A DNA stretch of 11,110 nucleotides from Chitinophagales bacterium (GTDB lineage Bacteria; Bacteroidota; Bacteroidia; Chitinophagales; JADIYW01), in contig JADLAH010000266.1 in assembly GCA_020848315.1 (NCBI GenBank), positions 1 to 11,110 of the forward strand, in the 5' to 3' direction. The position numbers and the translations under genes were made by a program. The number at the start of each line of letters is the position of its first letter. The first letter of the stretch is position 1. The notes under the pieces were generated by a model, which had not been told where the DNA came from, searched no databases, and saw only the letters and a list, made by a program, of their open reading frames with translations. Shown here one piece after another: positions 6,109-11,110 of this stretch.

Positions 6109-8680
6109 TTTTTTGTTCGTCAATATGATTATTGTTTACATCATCATTGTTTTCCGGCTGCACCGCACCTTCCCCAGACTCTGTGGTGTCTGCCGCGTTT
6201 TCCTCCTCTTCCTCTTCGTGTTCAATTTTACACACGGCCGCGATAGCATCATCTCCTTTGAGTTTGATTAAGCTGACGCCTTGTGTGTTTCTGCCGAGTG
6301 TACGCAGCGTATTCAGTCCGATGCGGATGGTGAGTCCGGATTTATTGATAATCATAAGGTCGTATGCATCCGTAACGCCGTCAATGGCAATCATATTGCC
6401 GGTTTTTTCCGTTACATTCAGCGAGATAACGCCCTTGCCACCCCGCGATGTGATGCGGTAGTCATCCAGTGCGGATCGTTTACCAAAGCCGTTTTCAGAA
6501 ACCACCATGATATCTTCTTTTTCTTCTGCGGTTGTATCTGCACAAACCATGCCAATCAGTTCATCGTCCTCTCCGCGGAGGGTGATACCGCGTACACCGG
6601 AGCCGTTACGGCCGATAGCGCGTACTTCTTCCTCATTGAAACGAACAGCATAACCGTTTTTGGAACCCAGGATAATTTCGCATTTGCCGTTGGTGAGTGC
6701 TGCTGTAACCAGTTCATCTCCTTCCCTTACGGTGATGGCATTTACCCCATTGGAACGTGGACGTGAATATTCGCGCAGAGAGGTTTTCTTCACCGTACCG
6801 CGTTTCGTGGCCATGATGATATAATGCGTATCCAGGAATTCTTCGTCTTTCAGACTGGCAACATTGATGAATGCCTTGATCTTATCATCCTGCGGAATGT
6901 TGATGACATTCTGAATCGGTCGACCTTTGGAGGTTTTGTTGCCTTCCGGTACTTCATATACTTTCAGCCAGAAACAACGCCCCTGCTCCGTGAACAGCAA
7001 CAGGTAGTTGTGGGTCGAAGCGACAAACAGATGTTCGATGAAATCGGCATCTCTTGTTTTACCGCCCTGAGAACCTTTACCGCCTCTGTTCTGAATTTTA
7101 TATTCATCCAGTGAGGTGCGTTTCACATAACCTAAATGTGAAATAGTCACCACCATCTGCTCTTCCGCAATCATGTCTTCGTAAGAAATATCACTTCCGA
7201 AGTACACGATTTCTGAACGGCGCTTGTCACCGTATTTCTTTTTCACTTCCTGCAATTCCTCTTTGATAATATCAAACCGGAGGTGTTCATTCGCCAGGAT
7301 TTCTTTCAGTCGTGCAATCAGGTCGCTCACTTCTTTGTGTTCCGCACGTATTTTGTCAATTTCCAGACCTGTCAGACGTTGTAATGTCAGGGCTAATACT
7401 GCTTTTGCCTGCAATTCAGACATGCCGAAGTTGCTCATCAGGCCCTCTTTAGCTTCTTCCGGATTTTTCGATTTCCGGATCAGCTGAATGACTTCATCCA
7501 ACGCATCCAAAGCAATGAGATAACCTTCCAGGATATGGAGTCGCTCTTCCGCTTTGCGGAGTTCGAATTTGGTACGGCGCGTGACTACATCGTGTCGGAA
7601 CTCTACAAAATGATGAATCATGTCTTTCAGATTCAGCATTTGCGGGCGACCAGCCACGAGTGCGATATTGTTGACACCAAAGCTGGTTTGCAGTGGGGTG
7701 AATTGATACAGATTATTCAGTACGACATTCGGAATTGCATCGCGTTTCAATTCAAATACCACACGCAATCCTTCGCGGTCGGATTCATCACGGATTTCTG
7801 AAATACCTTCGAGTTTTTTCTCATTCACCAACTCAGCGGCACGCGTGATAATCATCTTCGGCTGAATCTGATACGGCACTTCCGTAATCACAATTTGTGA
7901 TCTGCCTTCCTTGGTATCTTCGATGTGTGCTTTACCTCTTACCCGGATTTTTCCGCGACCGGTACGGAATGCGTCTTTAACGCCATCGTATCCGTAAATA
8001 ATCCCGCCGGTAGGAAAGTCAGGTGCTTTGATAAACTGCATCAGGTCATCTATCGTGATGTCTCTGTTGTCAATATAGGCGGTGATGCCATCCACTACTT
8101 CCGACAGGTTGTGTGGCAGCATATTCGTTGCCATACCCACCGCGATACCGGAAGCACCGTTTACCAGCAATTGCGGGATGCGTGTCGGCAATACCGTCGG
8201 TTCTTCGAGTGAGTCGTCAAAATTGAGCTGAAAATCCACCGTTTCCTTGTCGAGGTCTTCCAGCATATCCTCCGCGATTTTTTTCAATCTCGCTTCGGTA
8301 TAACGCATCGCTGCCGGTGGGTCTCCGTCGATAGAACCAAAGTTACCTTGTCCGTCTATCATCGGATAGCGCAGCGACCATTCCTGCGCCATACGCACCA
8401 TGGTGTCGTATACGGAGGAGTCACCGTGCGGGTGATATTTACCTAACACCTCCCCGACGATACGGGCAGATTTCTTGTACGGTTTGTTGGAGGTCATTCC
8501 GAGCTCATTCATCCCGAAAAGCACGCGTCTGTGCACCGGTTTCAGACCGTCGCGCACGTCCGGCAACGCCCTGGACACTATCACCGACATCGAGTAGTCG
8601 ATGTAGGCGGATTTCATCTCATCTTCAATGTTGATGGGGACAATTCTCGCTCCTTTTTCTTCTTCTAATTCTTCTGACAT
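6098..8680 (-). CDS. gyrA: DNA gyrase subunit A
   Basis: GyrA (860 residues) is the DNA breakage-reunion subunit of gyrase (A2B2), which introduces negative supercoils using ATP hydrolysed by GyrB. The start [22 protein letters not shown] is followed by [14 protein letters not shown] winged-helix sequence. The quinolone-resistance region [14 protein letters not shown] (80-93) has Ser88 and Asp92, equal to E. coli Ser83 and Asp87, so it has wild-type sensitive residues. Tyr127 in AMRYTE is the catalytic tyrosine. The C-terminal beta-pinwheel begins near 500 and carries the GyrA box QNRGGKG (Asn in the second position), which distinguishes GyrA from ParC, along with repeated blade motifs such as RGGKGV. 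An acidic tail, rich in Glu and Asn, covers about 820-860. Downstream the TPR gene overlaps the stop codon; upstream lies a divergent flavoprotein gene. Confidence 0.98.
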   Translation of the reverse strand: MSEELEEEKGARIVPINIEDEMKSAYIDYSMSVIVSRALPDVRDGLKPVHRRVLFGMNELGMTSNKPYKKSARIVGEVLGKYHPHGDSSVYDTMVRMAQEWSLRYPMIDGQGNFGSIDGDPPAAMRYTEARLKKIAEDMLEDLDKETVDFQLNFDDSLEEPTVLPTRIPQLLVNGASGIAVGMATNMLPHNLSEVVDGITAYIDNRDITIDDLMQFIKAPDFPTGGIIYGYDGVKDAFRTGRGKIRVRGKAHIEDTKEGRSQIVITEVPYQIQPKMIITRAAELVNEKKLEGISEIRDESDREGLRVVFELKRDAIPNVVLNNLYQFTPLQTSFGVNNIALVAGRPQMLNLKDMIHHFVEFRHDVVTRRTKFELRKAEERLHILEGYLIALDALDEVIQLIRKSKNPEEAKEGLMSNFGMSELQAKAVLALTLQRLTGLEIDKIRAEHKEVSDLIARLKEILANEHLRFDIIKEELQEVKKKYGDKRRSEIVYFGSDISYEDMIAEEQMVVTISHLGYVKRTSLDEYKIQNRGGKGSQGGKTRDADFIEHLFVASTHNYLLLFTEQGRCFWLKVYEVPEGNKTSKGRPIQNVINIPQDDKIKAFINVASLKDEEFLDTHYIIMATKRGTVKKTSLREYSRPRSNGVNAITVREGDELVTAALTNGKCEIILGSKNGYAVRFNEEEVRAIGRNGSGVRGITLRGEDDELIGMVCADTTAEEKEDIMVVSENGFGKRSALDDYRITSRGGKGVISLNVTEKTGNMIAIDGVTDAYDLMIINKSGLTIRIGLNTLRTLGRNTQGVSLIKLKGDDAIAAVCKIEHEEEEEENAADTTESGEGAVQPENNDDVNNNHIDEQKNEE

Positions 8681-8693
8681 GTACGTTACATTT

Positions 8694-8708
8694 TACCTTG
8701 CAAAGGTA
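8694..8708 (-). promoter_or_regulatory. gyrA -7 promoter element embedded in an inverted repeat
   Basis: Read on the minus strand, 8708-8701 is TACCTTTG, an exact match to the Bacteroidota -7 element TAnnTTTG. It would place transcription start near 8695 and give a leader of about 15 nt before the ATG at 8680. No good TTTG is seen 19-21 nt further upstream. The element sits inside a 6-bp inverted repeat, TACCTT-GCA-AAGGTA on the plus strand, which could be an operator or could arise simply from the -7 consensus. Confidence 0.6.
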
Positions 8709-8793
8709 CGGATTTCTGAGGGTAAAACGTAGTTTACATCCTATTGAGATATCCACATTGCAAGGGTGTTGAAATGGCAGGAAAGACCGCGTA

Positions 8794-8825
8794 TTTGCAC
8801 CCGTAAATATAAAAATGCATCTTTG
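8794..8825 (+). promoter_or_regulatory. Bacteroidota-type promoter of the flavoprotein gene
   Basis: TTTG at 8794-8797 and CATCTTTG at 8818-8825 are separated by 20 nt, the best spaced -33/-7 pair in the window (first base of the -7 element is C rather than T). The -7 element ends 6 nt before the ATG at 8832, so the mRNA would begin almost at the start codon. This also argues against a start at the upstream in-frame GTG (8766). Confidence 0.65.
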
Positions 8826-8831
8826 TGCACG

Positions 8832-10046
8832 ATGAAACAGCAGGTAGTGATTATCGGTGGCGGTGCGGCCGGATTTTTTGCCGCTATTGAGCTCGCGGCG
8901 CAGCGGCCTGACCTGGCTGTTACCATCCTGGAGCAGGGCAATGAAGTACTCGGAAAAGTGAAGATTTCGGGCGGTGGCCGTTGTAATGTAACGCATGCCT
9001 GTTTTGATCCGAAAGAACTGGTCAGATTTTATCCGCGCGGCAACAAGGAGCTGCTGGGCGCCTTTCACCGTTTCCATTGCGCGCATACCGTTGAGTGGTT
9101 CGAACAGCGCGGTGTAGAGCTGAAAACGGAATCGGATGGCCGCATGTTTCCCGTTACCAACAGTTCACAAGCCATCATCGACTGTCTGCTCGATCAGGCG
9201 AAAATGTACAATATCCGGATTGTCCGGCAGGCCAAGGTGACACGACTGGAAGCACTTTCCGATGGATTCACGGTGTATGTGCACGATCGGCCGCAGCATG
9301 CGGATTATCTGCTCGTCGCGAGCGGCAGCAGCAATACCTTGTGGAATCTGCTGAAGCAGTTGGGACATCGCATTATTCCGCCGGTGCCTTCCCTGTTTAC
9401 ATTCAATATCAAAAGTCCGCTGCTGCAGGGACTGGAAGGCGTTTCCGTGGAACGTGTTACGGTGCAGCCGGAGGGCAGCAAACAAAGTAGCGAAGGACCT
9501 CTGCTCGTCACACATTGGGGACTCAGCGGTCCGGCTATCCTGAAGTTATCGGCTTTCGCCGCGTTGGAGCTGGCGGAAAAACAATACCGTTTTAATATCC
9601 GCATCAACTGGATTCAGGAAACCGCTGATGAGGCAAAAGCGAAATTAACGGATGCCAAACAAACGCAGCCAAAGAAAAATCTGCTGAATTTCTGTCCGTT
9701 TCCATTGCCTGCCCGATTCTGGAAAAGCTGTATCGCTTTTGCCGGCATACGCGAAGACAAGAAATATGCGGATTTATCCAAAGAAGATATTCGTGAACTG
9801 GCGCAGTTACTGACAGCCTGTATCCTTAGTGCCGATGGTAAAAGCACGAATAAAGATGAATTTGTCACGGCAGGTGGCATAGATTTGAAAGAAGTGGATT
9901 TTAAGACTATGCAAAGCAGACTGTTTCCACGCTTGTATTTTGCCGGCGAAGTACTGAATATCGATGCGGTGACCGGCGGATTCAATTTTCAGGCAGCCTG
10001 GACGACCGGCCATATCGCGGGTGTTCATATGGCGGAAAATGCGTAA
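8832..10046 (+). CDS. HI0933/BaiN-type FAD-dependent oxidoreductase (YhiN-like flavoprotein)
   Basis: The 404-residue protein belongs to the HI0933-like flavoprotein family (about 400 residues). The N-terminus is a Rossmann FAD-binding fold, VVIIGGGAAGFFAAIEL, with the GxGxxG-type glycines at 9-14 and Glu34 (TILEQ) positioned to bind the adenosine ribose. The family signature KISGGGRCNVTH lies at 44-55, followed by FYPRG and DGRMFPVTNSSQAI. The C-terminus carries VTAGGIDLKEVDFKTMQS and the second FAD-contact motif FAGEVLNIDAVTGGFNFQAAW. The family is a predicted NAD(P)/FAD oxidoreductase; most members have no known substrate, and BaiN of bile-acid converting clostridia is a studied relative, so no bile-acid role is implied here. 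The ATG at 8832 follows a promoter closely. DUF4199 follows after 22 nt. Confidence 0.93.
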   Translation: MKQQVVIIGGGAAGFFAAIELAAQRPDLAVTILEQGNEVLGKVKISGGGRCNVTHACFDPKELVRFYPRGNKELLGAFHRFHCAHTVEWFEQRGVELKTESDGRMFPVTNSSQAIIDCLLDQAKMYNIRIVRQAKVTRLEALSDGFTVYVHDRPQHADYLLVASGSSNTLWNLLKQLGHRIIPPVPSLFTFNIKSPLLQGLEGVSVERVTVQPEGSKQSSEGPLLVTHWGLSGPAILKLSAFAALELAEKQYRFNIRINWIQETADEAKAKLTDAKQTQPKKNLLNFCPFPLPARFWKSCIAFAGIREDKKYADLSKEDIRELAQLLTACILSADGKSTNKDEFVTAGGIDLKEVDFKTMQSRLFPRLYFAGEVLNIDAVTGGFNFQAAWTTGHIAGVHMAENA

Positions 10047-10051
10047 GTTTG
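10044..10051 (+). promoter_or_regulatory. Candidate -7 element for the DUF4199 gene
   Basis: TAAGTTTG matches TAnnTTTG exactly and overlaps the TAA stop of the flavoprotein gene (10044-10046). It ends 17 nt before the ATG at 10069. No clear TTTG is found at the right distance upstream, so this may be a weak internal promoter; read-through from the flavoprotein gene is also expected. Confidence 0.45.
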
Positions 10052-10068
10052 CATAAAATAAGTACAAG

Positions 10069-10587
10069 ATGAATAACTCTACGTCTTCTTCTCATAATGC
10101 TGCCGCCATCCGATACGGAGTATTGGGCGGATTGGCCGGGGTAGTCGTTTCACTGATTGTTTTCTTTGCCAATCAGCAATATGCGGGCTGGTCCAAGTGG
10201 TTATCTACCGCCATTCTGGTGGCTGCTATATTTATCGGCGTGCGCGCGGTGGCGTTGCAGCTCGCAGAGGAAACAGGCAGTGCCACGTTCGGAAAGCTGT
10301 TCGGAGCGGGCATGCTGATTACGCTGACCATCGCGGTAATTTCCATTGCTTATTTCATGTTATATACCAATGTCATTGATGTCGATTTCGTGGACAATCT
10401 GCTGGAGATATCGCGGCAGGAAATGGAAAAACGCGGCATGAGTGAAGAGCATATAGAAAAAGGTCTGGAGATGTCGAAGAAATTCATGACGCCAGGATTG
10501 ATGATTGCTTTTTCCTTGTTCGGCACACTGGTATTCGGTGCCATTGCTGCCCTGATTGCAGCGGCCGTGCACAAGAAAGAAAACTAA
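10069..10587 (+). CDS. DUF4199-type integral membrane protein
   Basis: The 172-residue protein has four predicted membrane helices, at about 14-34, 40-61, 73-98 and 142-166. Between helices three and four is a roughly 40-residue polar, charged segment (DVDFVDNLLEISRQEMEKRG, then MSEEHIEKGLEMSKKF). The overall plan, the EETGSATFGKLFGAGM segment before helix three and the EMEKRGMS-type loop match DUF4199, a membrane family common in Bacteroidota with no established function. The N-terminus is Ser/Asn-rich with no cleavable signal. It is 22 nt downstream of the flavoprotein gene on the same strand, with its own -7-like element, and a methyltransferase gene follows after 38 nt. A role cannot be assigned. 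Confidence 0.8.
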   Translation: MNNSTSSSHNAAAIRYGVLGGLAGVVVSLIVFFANQQYAGWSKWLSTAILVAAIFIGVRAVALQLAEETGSATFGKLFGAGMLITLTIAVISIAYFMLYTNVIDVDFVDNLLEISRQEMEKRGMSEEHIEKGLEMSKKFMTPGLMIAFSLFGTLVFGAIAALIAAAVHKKEN

Positions 10588-10620
10588 TTGCGGCAATATT
10601 TTCCGAATTCTGTACTTTTG
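10587..10620 (+). promoter_or_regulatory. Bacteroidota-type promoter of the methyltransferase gene
   Basis: TACTTTTG at 10613-10620 is an exact TAnnTTTG match. ATTG at 10587-10590, 22 nt upstream, is a one-mismatch -33 element. The -7 element ends 5 nt before the ATG at 10626, predicting a transcript starting at or next to the start codon. Confidence 0.6.
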
Positions 10621-10625
10621 CAGAC

Positions 10626-11110
10626 ATGACGCACACCATCGCTACCATCTATCCGAAACACTGGAAAGACTACGAACTCATTGATTCCGGAAATTTTGAA
10701 AAACTGGAACGTTTTGGTCCGTACATCACGATACGTCCGGAGCCGCAGGCGGTTTGGGAGCGCCGTTTATCGGAAGATGAATGGAAGAAGCTGGCGCATG
10801 TCAAATTTGTGGGTCTCTCCTCTTCTACCGGGAAATGGGAGTTTTACAAGAAAATGCCGGAAAACTGGTCGCTATCTTATCAGCACGGACAGTTGGATAT
10901 TACTTTCAATCTGGCATTGACGAAATTCAAGCACGTTGGTATTTTCCCGGAACAAAGCGTTAACTGGGATTTTATTTTTGAACGTACACAGGCTATCCGC
11001 GCGAAGGGAATTGCGCCGAAGGTACTGAATTTATTTGCCTACACCGGTGGTGCAAGCCTGGCGGCCTGCGCAGCAGGCGCGGAAACTTATCATGTGGATT
11101 CCATCAAACA
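10626..11110 (+). CDS. Class I SAM-dependent rRNA methyltransferase, RlmI-like, cut by the window edge
   Basis: An open frame starts at ATG 10626 (MTHTIATIYPKHWKDYELID) and runs without a stop to the right edge, giving 161 codons of an incomplete gene. FPEQSVNWDFIFE near residue 116-128 and the SAM-binding motif I VLNLFAYTGGASLAACAAGA (about 138-157), followed by the acidic residue in HVDSIKQ, match the SAM-methyltransferase family of RlmI-type enzymes (Methyltrans_SAM), which act on cytosine C5 of 23S rRNA or related RNA. The N-terminal part resembles the small Bacteroidota version that lacks a PUA domain. The catalytic motifs further downstream are outside the window, so the substrate is unproven. 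The start sits 5 nt after a -7 promoter element. Confidence 0.85.
   Translation, partial: MTHTIATIYPKHWKDYELIDSGNFEKLERFGPYITIRPEPQAVWERRLSEDEWKKLAHVKFVGLSSSTGKWEFYKKMPENWSLSYQHGQLDITFNLALTKFKHVGIFPEQSVNWDFIFERTQAIRAKGIAPKVLNLFAYTGGASLAACAAGAETYHVDSIK

Noticed and set aside
6281..8212. Several plus-strand open frames opposite gyrA
   Set aside because: gyrA is unambiguous and intact on the other strand; these frames show no domain and no promoter.
6098..8680. Possible ParC rather than GyrA
   Set aside because: A GyrA box (QNRGGKG), repeated pinwheel motifs and an acidic tail favour GyrA.
8766..8831. Upstream GTG extension of the flavoprotein (22 extra residues)
   Set aside because: The extra residues precede the Rossmann start MKQQVVIIGGG, lie across the -33 and -7 elements, and are not typical of the family.
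10587..10597. ATTGC-G-GCAAT inverted repeat after the DUF4199 stop
   Set aside because: Arms are 5 bp with a 1-nt centre, too small for a hairpin, and no T-run follows directly; it is not called a terminator.
1..11110. Mobile element, CRISPR array, tRNA or rRNA genes, toxin-antitoxin or defence system
   Set aside because: No transposase, integrase, regularly spaced repeat, tRNA-like cloverleaf or defence-type domain was recognised, and all genes appear intact except the last, which is cut by the window edge.

Overview
The window reads as an ordinary chromosomal segment of a Bacteroidota bacterium, perhaps near Chitinophagales or Saprospirales (lineage inferred from style only). Supporting signs are a short primary-type sigma factor lacking region 1.1, a TonB-dependent receptor that opens with a carboxypeptidase-D-like regulatory domain, a DUF4199 membrane protein, start sites without Shine-Dalgarno sequences, and repeated copies of the Bacteroidota -7 promoter element TAnnTTTG just before start codons. 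No rRNA, tRNA, CRISPR array, insertion sequence or phage gene is visible, and composition looks even across the window.

Layout. Positions 1-192 are a non-coding leader with three small inverted repeats. On the plus strand follow an RpoD/SigA-like sigma factor (193-1059), ribulose-phosphate 3-epimerase rpe (1132-1788), a TonB-dependent receptor (1800-4310) and a pentapeptide-repeat protein of the Qnr/McbG type (4342-4905). A perfect 17-bp hairpin at 4903-4940 serves as a bidirectional terminator between this rightward group and a leftward gyrA (8680-6098) plus secreted TPR protein (6108-4951) pair, whose genes overlap by 11 bp. A 151-bp divergent promoter region (8681-8831) separates gyrA from a rightward flavoprotein of the HI0933/BaiN type (8832-10046), a DUF4199 membrane protein (10069-10587) and a SAM-dependent RNA methyltransferase (10626 to beyond the right edge).

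The genes do not form one obvious pathway: transcription, pentose phosphate metabolism, outer membrane uptake, DNA topology, flavin redox and RNA modification all appear. The most suggestive link is that a Qnr/McbG-like protein, from a family whose known members mimic DNA and protect gyrase, sits convergent to the gyrA operon, sharing its terminator. The second general observation is that several genes (rpe, the flavoprotein, the methyltransferase) have a -7 element ending only 4-6 nt before the ATG, which predicts leaderless or almost leaderless mRNAs. I saw no clear new multi-gene system.
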